From contig NZ_DBMV01000001.1 of NCBI RefSeq assembly GCF_002298975.1, forward strand, positions 1 through 64,000: a DNA stretch of 64,000 nt, read 5' to 3'. Below the pieces are notes generated by a model. The model had not been told where the DNA came from and did no database searches. It was given only the letters and a program-made list of their open reading frames with translations. Position 1 is the stretch's first letter; each line of letters opens with the position of its first letter. Source of the stretch: Ralstonia sp. UBA689 (GTDB lineage Bacteria > Pseudomonadota > Gammaproteobacteria > Burkholderiales > Burkholderiaceae). Positions 8,483 through 19,156 of the stretch are shown one piece after another. A program made the translations under genes and the position numbers.

Positions 8483-9800
8483 CCGCAAATTTGGCCGGTT
8501 CGCCCTGGATATAGGTGGCGGACACGGCACGATCCTCGCCCAGCAGTGCCAGCGAGAACAGCAGCTCTTCCAGCGTTTCCGAGCGCGCATTGCGGCGCGC
8601 CAGCAGCGGCGTGGCGGCCGGGTCCAGCACGATGAAGTCGGCTTCGGCACCCGGTACGAAGCTGCCGATGCGGTCTTCCCAGCCCAGCGCCTCGGCGGCA
8701 CCGCGCGTGGCCAGGTAGAACATGCGCAGCGCGGTCAGGTGATAGCCGCCCATGCGCGCGACCTTGTGTGCCGTGCCCATCGTGCGCAGCATCGAGAACG
8801 AGCTGCCGCCGCCCACGTCGGTGGCCAGCGTGAGCGCCAGGCGGTGCGCATCGTTCTTGTGGAAGTTGTACAGACCGCTGCCCAGGAATAGGTTGGAGGT
8901 CGGGCAGTGCGCCACGGCCGCGCCGGATTCAGCCATGCGCTGGCGATCGCTATCGTCCAGCCAGATGGCGTGGCCGTAGAAAGCGCCTTTGCGCAACAGG
9001 CCGTAGTGGTCATACACGTCCAGATAGCTACGCGCGTTCGGGAACAGCTCCGCCACCCATTTCACCTCGTCCGGGTTCTCGGCAACGTGGGTCTGGATGA
9101 AGACGTCCGGATACTGCTTGGCCAATTCGCCGCTGGCAGCAAGTTGCGCTTCGCTGGAGGTCGGTGCGAAGCGCGGCGTGATGGCATAGGCGAGGCGGTC
9201 CTTGCCGTGCCAGCGAGAGATCAGATCCGCCGAATCACGTGCGCCGGATTCGGCCGTGTCGCGCAGGTACTCGGGGCAGTTGCGGTCCATCATCACCTTG
9301 CCGGTGATCATGCGCATGCCGCGCTGCTGTGCCTGCTCGAACAGCGTCTCAGCCGAGCTGCGATGCACGGTGCTCCAGACCATCGCGCTGGTCGTGCCGT
9401 TGCGCAGCAGCTCATCGAGGAAGAACGCGGCGACGCCAGCAGCGTACTGCGGACTCTCGAAGCGGCGCTCTTCAGGGAATGTGTACGTCTCCAGCCAGTG
9501 CAGCAGGCCAGGCGACGGCGACGCAATGATGTCCGTCTGCGGAAAGTGGATGTGCGTGTCGATGAAGCCGGGCACGATCAGCTTGTCGCTGTAGTCGTGC
9601 AGTTTTGTGCCGACGGGCAGGGTTTCACGCAGTGCGGCGTAGTCGCCGGCCTGCACGACCTTGCCGCCCATGACCACGAGCAGGCCATCCTCCCAATACT
9701 CATAGGCATCGCGCTCGCGATACTGCGGATCGTGCAGGAAATGCAGCACGCGGCCGCGGTAGGCGTGAACGGTGTTGGAAGTCGGGGGCATCGTGGTCAT
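8466..9800 (-). CDS. guaD: Guanine deaminase
   Basis: This 444-residue cytoplasmic zinc amidohydrolase converts guanine to xanthine. The metal motif DTHIHFPQTD (His83, His85), the VHRSSAETLF block, FIQTHVAENPDEV, GHAIWLDDSD, AHCPTSNLFLGSG and ATDVGGGSSFSML are characteristic of guanine deaminase rather than other amidohydrolases. The start at 9800 (MTTM) is most likely, although a second ATG nine bases later is possible and neither has a clear ribosome site. It is the last gene of the leftward xdhABC operon, 17 bases after the adenine/adenosine deaminase gene. Confidence 0.93.
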   Translation of the reverse strand: MTTMPPTSNTVHAYRGRVLHFLHDPQYRERDAYEYWEDGLLVVMGGKVVQAGDYAALRETLPVGTKLHDYSDKLIVPGFIDTHIHFPQTDIIASPSPGLLHWLETYTFPEERRFESPQYAAGVAAFFLDELLRNGTTSAMVWSTVHRSSAETLFEQAQQRGMRMITGKVMMDRNCPEYLRDTAESGARDSADLISRWHGKDRLAYAITPRFAPTSSEAQLAASGELAKQYPDVFIQTHVAENPDEVKWVAELFPNARSYLDVYDHYGLLRKGAFYGHAIWLDDSDRQRMAESGAAVAHCPTSNLFLGSGLYNFHKNDAHRLALTLATDVGGGSSFSMLRTMGTAHKVARMGGYHLTALRMFYLATRGAAEALGWEDRIGSFVPGAEADFIVLDPAATPLLARRNARSETLEELLFSLALLGEDRAVSATYIQGEPAKFAVGAAS

Positions 9801-9817
9801 CGTCGTTTCGTGGGTTT

Positions 9818-10855
9818 TTAGTGCGTGTGCTTCCAGTGGTCGTCGACCTTGGCAAGCCACATCGTTTTGTCCTGCTCGGGCAGGAAGGACGCCTCGAAGC
9901 TGTTGCGCGCGAGCGTGTGCGCATCGGCGGCGGACAGGTCGAGGGCGTTGAAGGTGGCGAGCCAGTTGGTGTTCATGTAGCCACCAAAGTAGGCCGGATC
10001 ATCCGAGTGCAGGGTCACTGCGCAGCCGGCGTCCAGCAGTTGCTTGAGCGAGTGATCGCGCAAGTCGGGGTAGACCTTCAGTTTTTCATTCGACAGCGGG
10101 CAGACCGTCAGCGCAATGCGCTCGGCGGCCAGACGCTTGACGAGCGCAGCATCGTCGATGGCGCGCACGCCGTGGTCGATGCGCTCCACCTTCAGGATGT
10201 CGAGCGCATCGGTCACATACTGCGCCGGGCCTTCCTCCCCGGCGTGGGCGACCAAGCGCAGGCCCAGTTCCTTGCAGCGTGCGAACACGCGTGCGAACTT
10301 CTCCGGCGGATTACCGCGCTCGGACGAGTCCAGCCCCACGCCGATGATGCGATTGGCTGGGTCCTGGATATAGGGCAGGGCGGCTTCCAGCGTGTCGAAC
10401 GCGTCTTCCTCGCTCAGGTGGCGCAGGAAGCAGAGGATCAGGCGGCTGGAGAAACCGTGTTCGCGCTCGGCATCATTCAGCGCGCGGACGATGCCATTGA
10501 CGACCACGTGCATTGGCACATTGCGCGCGGTGTGCGTCTGCGGGTCGAAGAAGATCTCTGCGTGGCGGACGTTATCCGCCAGCGCGCGCGCCACATAGGC
10601 GGCGGTCATGTCGTAGAAATCCTGCTCGGTCAGCAGCACGCTGGCGCCGGCGTAGTACAGATCGAGGAACGATTGCAGATCGTCGAATGCGTAGGCGGCG
10701 CGGACTTCCTCGACGGAGGCATACGGCAGCTTGACGCCGTTGCGCTCGGCCAGCGCGAACATCAGTTCGGGTTCGAGCGAGCCTTCGATGTGGATGTGCA
10801 GTTCGGCTTTCGGGCTGGTGGCGATGCGTTCTGCAAGAGCGGGCGAGATCGGCAT
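9818..10855 (-). CDS. add: Adenine/adenosine deaminase family protein
   Basis: The 345-residue zinc hydrolase has the adenosine deaminase fold: HIHIEGSLEPE (His20, His22), VAHAGEEGP, ERIDHGVRA, and the catalytic LHSDDPAYF. The variant GVGLDSSERGNPPEKF resembles the bacterial-fungal adenine deaminase branch (as for the Pseudomonas enzyme) more than true adenosine deaminases, so adenine to hypoxanthine is my preferred reaction; this is inference. The placement between xdhC and guaD, with no nucleoside-cleaving gene nearby, favours a free-base substrate. It follows xdhC by two bases. Confidence 0.88.
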   Translation of the reverse strand: MPISPALAERIATSPKAELHIHIEGSLEPELMFALAERNGVKLPYASVEEVRAAYAFDDLQSFLDLYYAGASVLLTEQDFYDMTAAYVARALADNVRHAEIFFDPQTHTARNVPMHVVVNGIVRALNDAEREHGFSSRLILCFLRHLSEEDAFDTLEAALPYIQDPANRIIGVGLDSSERGNPPEKFARVFARCKELGLRLVAHAGEEGPAQYVTDALDILKVERIDHGVRAIDDAALVKRLAAERIALTVCPLSNEKLKVYPDLRDHSLKQLLDAGCAVTLHSDDPAYFGGYMNTNWLATFNALDLSAADAHTLARNSFEASFLPEQDKTMWLAKVDDHWKHTH

Positions 10856-10857
10856 GA

Positions 10858-11898
10858 TCAGACGAGTGTGGGGACGCGGTAAGGAACCGCCGCCCCACCG
10901 CTGGCGGTGGTGAGCGCGTGCTGCTGGAGCTCGCGTACCTGCAGAAGTTGGGCGACGACGGATACCGCAATGATATCCGGCGCCTTGTCCACGATGCCCG
11001 CAACGCCAATCGGGCAAACCATTTCCGGCAATCGTGCCGGGTCTATGCCGTGCTCGACCATGCGGTGCTCGAAGCGTGCGCGCTTGGTCTTGGAGCCGAT
11101 CAGGCCGAAGTAGGCAAAGTCCGTGCGGCGCATGATGCGTTCACACAGCATGAGGTCCAGCGCATGGTTGTGCGTCATGACAAGGAAGTAGCTGCCGGCC
11201 GGGGTGTGGTCGATCACGGCTTCCGGTGTATCGGTGGCTTCGATGATGACGTTGGGCGGCACGTCGGCCGGGAACATCGCATCGCGTTCATCGACCCACG
11301 TTACGCGGCAGGGCAGGTGGGCCAGCGCGCGCACGATGGCGTGGCCGACATGGCCCGCGCCGCACAGCACGATCGACATGTCGGGCGGCAGCACGGTTTG
11401 CACAAAGCCACCAGGACTGCCGCTGGCGTCGAATTGCACGCCGGCTGCCACTGCGTCGCCGATGGATGCTTCGACGGGCATTGCCGGATCGGCGGAGACG
11501 AAGCGGCGCAGGCTGCGGCGTTGGCGCATGGCGTCGTCGGCCAGCGCGATCCACCGCGTATCACGCGCGTCGAGGCGTTCGAGTGAAAGACGCACCACGC
11601 CGCCGCAGCATTGGCCGAGCGCGGGGCCGAGCGGGATGCGCACGAACTGGCGGCGGGCTTCGCCGTTGGCTTCGGGCGCATCCATCATCGTTTGCGCGAT
11701 TTCCATCGCGCGCCATTCGAGATGACCGCCGCCGATGGTGCCGAAGAATCCGTCTGTACACACCAGCATCAGTGTGCCCGGCTCGCGCGGGGCAGAGCCC
11801 TGCACGTCCGTCACGGTGACCAGCACGCACCGTAGCCCGGCTTGCACGGTGGCAAGCACGTCGGCAAAGCGGAAGGGGCGCAGTTGCGTGTGGTCCAT
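10858..11898 (-). CDS. xdhC: Xanthine dehydrogenase accessory protein XdhC
   Basis: The 346-residue protein binds molybdenum cofactor, promotes its sulfuration and inserts it into XdhB. An N-terminal XdhC/CoxI domain contains DVQGSAPREPGTLMLV and the ...GPALGQCCGG segment with paired Cys used for cofactor binding. The C-terminal Rossmann domain starts at MSIVLCGAGHVGHAIVRALAHL and includes YFGLIGSKTKRARFEHR. The ATG at 11898 follows GGGAGA. It lies 14 bases after xdhB and two before the deaminase gene. Confidence 0.94.
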   Translation of the reverse strand: MDHTQLRPFRFADVLATVQAGLRCVLVTVTDVQGSAPREPGTLMLVCTDGFFGTIGGGHLEWRAMEIAQTMMDAPEANGEARRQFVRIPLGPALGQCCGGVVRLSLERLDARDTRWIALADDAMRQRRSLRRFVSADPAMPVEASIGDAVAAGVQFDASGSPGGFVQTVLPPDMSIVLCGAGHVGHAIVRALAHLPCRVTWVDERDAMFPADVPPNVIIEATDTPEAVIDHTPAGSYFLVMTHNHALDLMLCERIMRRTDFAYFGLIGSKTKRARFEHRMVEHGIDPARLPEMVCPIGVAGIVDKAPDIIAVSVVAQLLQVRELQQHALTTASGGAAVPYRVPTLV

Positions 11899-11912
11899 GA
11901 TGTCTCCCAAAC

Positions 11913-14279
11913 TCAGGCGGACAGCGGGGCGCTGCGGATGGCGTCGATGGCCTTGAGAATTTCCTCGCTGGTGGCCGGTGCGTTCAGCGGCGGGCTGGTG
12001 CGGCCATCGCCCACGGCGGCCACCGCGTCGCGGATGGCGAAGAACACCGAGAACGGCAGCAGCAGCGGCGGCTCGCCCAGCGCCTTGGAGCGGTGGATGC
12101 TGTCTTCCACGTTGGCGTTGTTGAACAGGCGCACGCGGAAGTCCGGCGGGCAGTCGTTGACCGTCGGGATCTTGTAGGTGGACGGCGCGTGCGTCATCAG
12201 CTTGCCGTTCTTGTTCCACCACAGTTCTTCCGTGGTCAGCCAGCCCATGCCCTGGATGAACGCGCCTTCCACCTGGCCGATGTCCAGCGCCGGGTTGATC
12301 GAGCGGCCGGCGTCGTGCAGCACGTCGGCGCGCAGCAGGCGCCATTCGCCGGTGAGCGTGTCGACCACCACTTCCGACACGGCCGCGCCATATGCGTAGT
12401 AGTAGAACGGGCGGCCGTTCAGCTTGGCCTGATCCCAATGCAGCTTGGGCGTGGCGTAGAAGCCATCCGACCACAACTGCACGCGTGCGATGTAGGCCAG
12501 GCGGATCAGATCGTCAAATGGTACGCGGCGCGCGCCGATCTCAACCTGGTCGGCCACAAATGCGACGGTTTCGACGGGCACGTCATAGTGCTGCGCGGCA
12601 AATGCGGTCAGGCGCTCGCGGATCTGGCGCGCAGCATCCTGCGCCGCCTTGCCGTTCAGGTCGCTGCCAGTCGAAGCCGCCGTGGCGGACGTGTTAGCCA
12701 CCTTGCTGGTGTCCGTGGCTGTCACGCGAATGCGGGTGAAGGCCACACCCAGTTCGTGCGCGACCACCTGCGCCACCTTCGTGTTCAGGCCTTGGCCCAT
12801 TTCGGTGCCGCCGTGGTTCACGAGGATCGAGCCATCGTTGTACACGTGCACCAGCGCACCGGCCTGGTTGAAGTGCTTCACGTTGAATGAGATGCCGAAC
12901 TTCACGGGCGTGAGCGCCAGACCGCGCTTGAGCACCGGGCTCGTCGCGTTGAATGCGCGGATGGCCTCGCGGCGCGCACGGTAGTCGGACGAGGCTTCCA
13001 GCTCGTCGAGCAATTCATGGATGACGTTGTCTTCCACGGTCTGGCCGTACGGCGTGACGTTGTTCTTATCCTTGCCGTACAGGTTGGCGCGGCGCACGTC
13101 CAGCGGGTCCTTGCCCACCGAGCGCGCGATGTTGTCCATGATGTATTCGATGGCAAACGCGCCCTGTGGGCCGCCGAAGCCGCGGAAGGCGGTGTTCGAC
13201 TGCGTGTTGGTGCGTGCGCAGAAGCCGTCGATCTCCACCTCGGGCAGCCAGTAGGCATTGTCGAAATGGCAGATGGCGCGCGTCATGACTGGGCCGGACA
13301 GATCGGCCGAGAAACCGGCGCGCGAGGTCATGTCGACCTTCACGCCCTGGATGCGGCCGTTGTCGTCGTAGCCGGCTTCGTAGGCGAAGCGGAAGTCGTG
13401 TCGCTTGCCGGTGATCATCATGTCGTCGTCGCGGTCCGGACGCAGCTTGACCGGGCAGGCGAGCTTCCAGGCAGACAGCGCGGCGCAGCAGGCAAACAGC
13501 CCGGATTGCGATTCCTTGCCGCCGAAGCCACCGCCCATGCGGCGGCATTCGACCAGCACCTGGTTGGCGTGCCAGCCCAGCATGTGCGACACGATGTGCT
13601 GCATCTCGGTCGGGTGCTGCGTTGAGCACCACACATGCATGCCGTTGTCTTCCTTCGGCACGGCGTACGAGATCTGGCCTTCCAGGTAGAACTGCTCCTG
13701 ACCACCCAGCGACATCTGACCGGCTTCCGAATGCGGCGCGCTGGCGATGCGCTCGGCCGGTTCGCCGCGCTTGAGGTGCATCGGTGGCAGCACGGAACGA
13801 CCGGCAGCGCGTGCTTCCTCGGGTGTGAGCAGCGGGGGCAGGACTTCGTATTCAACGTCGCCCAGGCGAGCGGCGCGGCGTGCCGCGTCGTGCGACGTGG
13901 CAACCACAATGAACATCGGCTGGCCGATGAAGTGCACCGTGTCGGTGGCCAGGATCGGATCGTCGTGGATGATCGGGCCGCAATCATTGGTGCCCGGAAT
14001 GTCGGCCGAGGTGAACACCGCCACCACGCCTGGTGCCGCCTTCACGCGGTCCAGCCCAAGCTTGACGATGCGCGCATGCGCCTGCGTGCTCATGCCGAGT
14101 GCGGCATGCAGCGTGCCGGCCAGCTCGGGAATGTCGTCGGTGTAGGTGGCGCTGCCGGCAACGTGCAGGTGTGCGGATTCGTGCGGACGCGAGATGCCGA
14201 CCACGGCGCCGCGCTGGTCTGGCAGCGCTGCCGTGATGTCGGCTTCCGCCAGCAGGAAGGCTTCGGTTTGCTTGTTCAT
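11913..14279 (-). CDS. xdhB: Xanthine dehydrogenase molybdopterin-binding subunit
   Basis: This 788-residue large subunit carries the molybdenum cofactor and the purine site, oxidising hypoxanthine to xanthine and xanthine to urate. Key segments are GGGFGGKESQ (cofactor contact), the FRGFGGPQG block with the substrate Arg, GGTEMGQGLNTK, and GEPPLLLP near the C-terminus where Glu at about 736 is the catalytic base. No missing active-site residue is apparent. It lies four bases after xdhA and pairs with it as a heterotetramer of two large and two small subunits. Confidence 0.96.
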   Translation of the reverse strand: MNKQTEAFLLAEADITAALPDQRGAVVGISRPHESAHLHVAGSATYTDDIPELAGTLHAALGMSTQAHARIVKLGLDRVKAAPGVVAVFTSADIPGTNDCGPIIHDDPILATDTVHFIGQPMFIVVATSHDAARRAARLGDVEYEVLPPLLTPEEARAAGRSVLPPMHLKRGEPAERIASAPHSEAGQMSLGGQEQFYLEGQISYAVPKEDNGMHVWCSTQHPTEMQHIVSHMLGWHANQVLVECRRMGGGFGGKESQSGLFACCAALSAWKLACPVKLRPDRDDDMMITGKRHDFRFAYEAGYDDNGRIQGVKVDMTSRAGFSADLSGPVMTRAICHFDNAYWLPEVEIDGFCARTNTQSNTAFRGFGGPQGAFAIEYIMDNIARSVGKDPLDVRRANLYGKDKNNVTPYGQTVEDNVIHELLDELEASSDYRARREAIRAFNATSPVLKRGLALTPVKFGISFNVKHFNQAGALVHVYNDGSILVNHGGTEMGQGLNTKVAQVVAHELGVAFTRIRVTATDTSKVANTSATAASTGSDLNGKAAQDAARQIRERLTAFAAQHYDVPVETVAFVADQVEIGARRVPFDDLIRLAYIARVQLWSDGFYATPKLHWDQAKLNGRPFYYYAYGAAVSEVVVDTLTGEWRLLRADVLHDAGRSINPALDIGQVEGAFIQGMGWLTTEELWWNKNGKLMTHAPSTYKIPTVNDCPPDFRVRLFNNANVEDSIHRSKALGEPPLLLPFSVFFAIRDAVAAVGDGRTSPPLNAPATSEEILKAIDAIRSAPLSA

Positions 14280-14283
14280 GTTC

Positions 14284-15798
<1,515 letters not shown>

Positions 15799-15841
15799 GG
15801 GGGTCTACGCCTGTTTGTGTGTGTAACGGAACCATAGCACC

Positions 15842-15909
15842 GGGCCAGGAATGCAATATTTGGCCCAGGTGATAACCCGCATCGGAAAGCCAAAATCCGG
15901 GGTATACCC
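15842..15909. promoter_or_regulatory. Palindromes in the xdhA/LysR divergent region
   Basis: The 222-base intergenic region contains GGGCCA (15842-15847) facing TGGCCC (15861-15866) with 13 bases between, and a perfect palindrome GGGTATACCC (15900-15909). The first has LysR-like arm spacing around an AT-rich centre. Which, if either, is the operator cannot be read from the sequence. Confidence 0.4.
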
Positions 15910-16020
15910 GCCGGCAGCGGTCTGGCGGCGCGGCGTGCAAGTGACATACACTGACATCGTCCCCCAAGCGATTTTCTCGCCAGTTTTTTGACGGTACGGC
16001 ATTGCCCGTGCCCGCCCCCG

Positions 16021-16965
16021 ATGCACGGCAAAGATCACCTCGATACCTATCTCCTGCGCGTCCTGTACACGCTGCTCACCGAGCAGAGCGTGACGCGTAC
16101 GGCGGTCAAGCTCGGCCAGTCGCAACCGGCCATCAGCAATACGCTCAAGCGCCTGCGGGAGATCACCGGCGACGCCATCCTCGTGCGCGGCAAGAGCGGC
16201 ATGGTGCCGACCGAGCGCGGCCACGAACTGCTCACGCTGGCCCAGCAGAGCCTGGAAGCGATGGAGCGCATCGCCCGCCCGTCGCAGGAGTTCGACCCGG
16301 CCAACACCACGCGCACCTTCCACCTGGGCGCGCCGGATTATCTGGATGCATTTTTCCTGCCCAACATCGTCGAGCGCCTGCGCAAGCACGCGCCGCAAGC
16401 CAAGCTGGTGGTGCATCCGCTCAATGCCGGCGTTGATTACCTGGCGGCGCTGGAGCAGGGCGGCATGGATCTGGTGATCGGCAACTGGCTTTCGCCGCCG
16501 GAACATCTCCACATTTCACCGCTGTTCGACGACGAGGTCGTCTGCATGCTGGGGGCGCAGCATCCGCTGGCGCGCAAGGGCATCTCGCTCAAGCATTACA
16601 TTGAGATGCCGCACTTGGCTCCCGCGCCGTATGCCGTCATGCAGCGCAGCATGATCGATCAGGCGCTTGCGGAGCAGGGGCTCAAGCGCCAGATTCAGGT
16701 CTCGCTGCCATATTTCGGGCTGGTGCCTTATGTGCTAATGCGCACCGACCTCGTCTTCACCACCGGCCGCCAGTTTGCAGCGCACTGTGCGCAATACCTG
16801 CCGATCCGCATCCTGCCTGCGCCCGTGGCCTTTCCGAAGATGCGGTTCTACCAGCTCTGGCATGAGCGCAGCCATGCTGCACCCGATGTGATGTGGCTGC
16901 GCCGCATGATCGGCGAAGTGGCCGCCGAACTGCCGCAGCATCCGCAATTGGAAACGGCGGCCTGA
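16021..16965 (+). CDS. LysR-family transcriptional regulator divergent from xdhA
   Basis: The 314-residue protein begins with a LysR winged helix (residues about 5-65, VTRTAVKLGQSQPAISNTLKRLREITGD) and continues as a periplasmic-binding-protein-like effector domain (MDLVIGNWLSPPEHLHISPLFDDE; late YFGLVPYVLMRTDLV). The ATG at 16021 is chosen although no good ribosome site is visible; an in-frame TTG at 15988 would add 11 residues. Its head-to-head arrangement with xdhA suggests it controls the xanthine dehydrogenase operon, which is inference by position. It ends 26 bases before the convergent tupA. Confidence 0.85.
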   Translation: MHGKDHLDTYLLRVLYTLLTEQSVTRTAVKLGQSQPAISNTLKRLREITGDAILVRGKSGMVPTERGHELLTLAQQSLEAMERIARPSQEFDPANTTRTFHLGAPDYLDAFFLPNIVERLRKHAPQAKLVVHPLNAGVDYLAALEQGGMDLVIGNWLSPPEHLHISPLFDDEVVCMLGAQHPLARKGISLKHYIEMPHLAPAPYAVMQRSMIDQALAEQGLKRQIQVSLPYFGLVPYVLMRTDLVFTTGRQFAAHCAQYLPIRILPAPVAFPKMRFYQLWHERSHAAPDVMWLRRMIGEVAAELPQHPQLETAA

Positions 16966-16991
16966 GCCGCCGTTCTCGTATGCAGCGGGAG

Positions 16992-17840
16992 TTACTTCCC
17001 GCTCGCCACCGCCTTCCCGTAGCTCGGGAAGAACACCGGCTCCCCATTGACCTTGAAGTCGGCGATGGCCTGCTGGCCGGCGGTCGAAGTGATCCACTCG
17101 ATCAGCTTGGTCGCATCGGTGTAATTGATGCCGGCGTGCTTGGCCGGGTTGACGGCGATGATGCCGTATGGGTTGAACATGCGCGGGTCGCCCGCCAGGA
17201 CGATGTCCAGGCCAGTCTTGGCGCGGTAGGCGCCGTAGGTGGCACGGTCGGAGAGAGTGTAGGCGTTCATCTGCGCGGCCATGTTCAGCACCTCGCCCAT
17301 CCCCAAGCCTGCGCTCACGAACCAGGGTTTGCCCTTCGGGTCGATGTTGGCCATTTTCCAGTACGCCTTTTCCATGACGTCGGTGCCGGAGTTGTCGCCG
17401 CGCGAGATGAACTTTGCGCCCGACTTTTCGCCTGCGGAGGCGATGGTCTCCATGCCCTGGATGACGTTCTTCTGACCGCGTACGCGGGCCGGATCATTGG
17501 CTGGGCCGACCAGGATGAAATCGTTGTACATCACGTCGCGCCGGTCGATGCCGCCGCCCGAGGCGACGAAGGCGTCTTCCAGTGGCCGGGCGTGCACGAG
17601 CACGACATCGACGTCACCCGATTCGCCCAGCTTGACGGCCTTGCCAGTGCCAACGGCAATCACCTGCACATGGATGCCGGTGGCCGCCTCGAACTTGGGC
17701 AGCAGGACCTTGAGCAAGCCGGAGTTTTCGGTGCTGGTGGTGGTTGCCATGCGGAGATCGCCTGCATATGCAGTGCCAGCGACGATCAATGTCATGCAGA
17801 TGACAGCAGACAACCGAAGGGTTTTGGAGAATCCGGGCAT
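16992..17840 (-). CDS. tupA: Tungstate-type ABC transporter substrate-binding protein (TupA)
   Basis: The 282-residue periplasmic protein has a signal peptide (cleavage near AYA|GDLRM, residue 26) and the oxyanion motif TTTSTENSGLL typical of TupA, which separates tungstate binders from ModA. Later segments GTGKAVKLGESGDVDVVLVHA and FISRGDNSGTDVMEKAYW complete the anion pocket. No TupB permease or TupC ATPase gene lies beside it: the next gene is the convergent LysR gene and upstream is the divergent ModE-like regulator. The start at 17840 gives a proper signal peptide. Molybdate binding cannot be excluded. Confidence 0.87.
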   Translation of the reverse strand: MPGFSKTLRLSAVICMTLIVAGTAYAGDLRMATTTSTENSGLLKVLLPKFEAATGIHVQVIAVGTGKAVKLGESGDVDVVLVHARPLEDAFVASGGGIDRRDVMYNDFILVGPANDPARVRGQKNVIQGMETIASAGEKSGAKFISRGDNSGTDVMEKAYWKMANIDPKGKPWFVSAGLGMGEVLNMAAQMNAYTLSDRATYGAYRAKTGLDIVLAGDPRMFNPYGIIAVNPAKHAGINYTDATKLIEWITSTAGQQAIADFKVNGEPVFFPSYGKAVASGK

Positions 17841-17974
17841 GTCGTGAGGGCGATGTGGGAAACGTGGACGCTTTATGTCGGATGCTGCATGATGGCGGCA
17901 GCATGGGGCAGTCGACGGCCACGATGCGCCCGCCCCCTGGGGATCAGCAGGATTGTTTCCCGGGGCCGTGGTCG

Positions 17975-17998
17975 ATGTAAATAGGAAACCATAAACAT
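17975..17998. promoter_or_regulatory. Candidate ModE-like operator between tupA and its regulator
   Basis: A 24-base imperfect palindrome with outer arms ATGT (17975-17978) and ACAT (17995-17998), and inner AT matches, ends one base before the regulator's start codon. The size and AT-rich symmetry suit a ModE-type dimer, which would also repress its own gene. Confidence 0.4.
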
Positions 17999-17999
17999 A

Positions 18000-19100
18000 A
18001 TGACATTCCAGTTCGAGGTATTTCCGGTGGTCGGGCCGGATGACAACCCACGTGCCAATGGCAAGGTTTTCCAGTTGCTGCGGGCGGTGCGCGAGACGGG
18101 GTCGCTGCACCGGGCGGCCAAGCAGGTGGGGCTCTCGTACCGGCACGCCTGGGGGGTGATGCGGTCGTGGGAGGAAATGCTCGGGCGCTCGCTGCTCGAC
18201 ATGGAGCGCGGCCGGGGTGCCTCGCTCACGCTGTTCGGCGAGCGCATGCTGCGCGCCGAGATGCGTCTGCGCGAGCAACTCGACCCTGCGCTGCGCCAAG
18301 CCATGGGGCAGTTCCTGTCGGAGTTGGAGGACGCCTCGCAGTCACAGGCGCGCATCCGTTTCTCGGGCAGCCATGATCCAGCCGTCGAGGTGTTGGCCCA
18401 GACCTTCGCGCACGAGAGCCATGGCGCGCAGCTCGACACAGTGTTCTGCAGCGCCGTCGAAGGGCTGATCTGTCTGCAGGAGAAGCAGTGCGAGGTGGCC
18501 GGCTTTTATGTGGCGCCGCAGCAGGGCGCCGGCTCGATCGCGCACCAGACCCTGCGCAAGTGGCTGCGACCCACTGCCGTGCGCCTGATCGCCCTGGCGG
18601 ATCGGGAGCAAGGGCTGATGATGTCGCCGCAGTGGGCGGGGCGCGTGCAGTCGCTGCCGGACCTGGCGCGCACGCAGGCGCGCTTCGTCAACCGCCAGCG
18701 CAGTTCGGGCACGCGCTTGCTGTTCGATCAACTGCTGGTGGCTGCCGGGCTGTACCCCGATCAGATCCATGGTTACGACGAGCAGGAGTTCTCCAGCGAC
18801 AAGATCGCTGTGGCCGTGCAGGAGGGGCGCGCGGATGTCGGCTTTGGCCTGCGCCCGGGGGCCGAGGCGCATGGCCTGCATTTCGTGCCGCTCACGCGTG
18901 AGACGTACTACCTGGCGGTGCGCCGCAACGACGCGCTCAGCCCCTGGGTGCGCGAGCTGATCGAGCAGATCGGCCGGCCCGCTTTCCGCGAAGGCTTGAG
19001 CCATCTTGCTGGCTACCGCGCCACCGAGCAGGTCTCGCTGCTTACCGCAGATCAGGCGCTGCCCTGGCATGCCGAAGACGCCCGCGTACTGGCGCGCTGA
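18000..19100 (+). CDS. ModE-like HTH fused to a molybdate-binding-like domain (transcriptional regulator)
   Basis: The 366-residue protein has an N-terminal ModE-type LysR-like winged helix (residues about 15-115; GSLHRAAKQVGLSYRHAWGVMRSWEEMLG and the RGRGASLTLFGERML block) joined to a periplasmic-binding-protein-like domain (about 130-350; ARIRFSGSHDPAVEVL, FVNRQRSSGTRLLFDQLL, ADVGFGLRPGAEAHGL). No signal peptide is present, so the binding domain is cytoplasmic and should sense the oxyanion directly. It is divergent from tupA across 159 bases. Probable role: control of tungstate/molybdate uptake, placed next to the XDH locus. Confidence 0.85.
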   Translation: MTFQFEVFPVVGPDDNPRANGKVFQLLRAVRETGSLHRAAKQVGLSYRHAWGVMRSWEEMLGRSLLDMERGRGASLTLFGERMLRAEMRLREQLDPALRQAMGQFLSELEDASQSQARIRFSGSHDPAVEVLAQTFAHESHGAQLDTVFCSAVEGLICLQEKQCEVAGFYVAPQQGAGSIAHQTLRKWLRPTAVRLIALADREQGLMMSPQWAGRVQSLPDLARTQARFVNRQRSSGTRLLFDQLLVAAGLYPDQIHGYDEQEFSSDKIAVAVQEGRADVGFGLRPGAEAHGLHFVPLTRETYYLAVRRNDALSPWVRELIEQIGRPAFREGLSHLAGYRATEQVSLLTADQALPWHAEDARVLAR

Positions 19101-19108
19101 AGTCATGC

Positions 19109-19151
19109 GAACATGGCAGGGTCTGCGCGATTGATGCGCCCCTCCATGTTC
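19109..19151 (+). repeat. Long imperfect hairpin just before the FtsX-like permease gene
   Basis: GAACATGG, AGGG and GCGC on the 5' side pair in order with GCGC, CCCT and CCATGTTC on the 3' side (outer arms 19109-19116 and 19144-19151), with one 1-base and one 3-base bulge and a 7-base loop. It ends five bases before the start codon at 19157 and there is no T tract. Confidence 0.55.
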
Positions 19152-19156
19152 CGCCC

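Noticed and set aside
17841..18299. Long upstream extension of tupA
   Set aside because: It would place the signal peptide internally and overlaps the divergent regulator gene; the start at 17840 gives a normal signal peptide.
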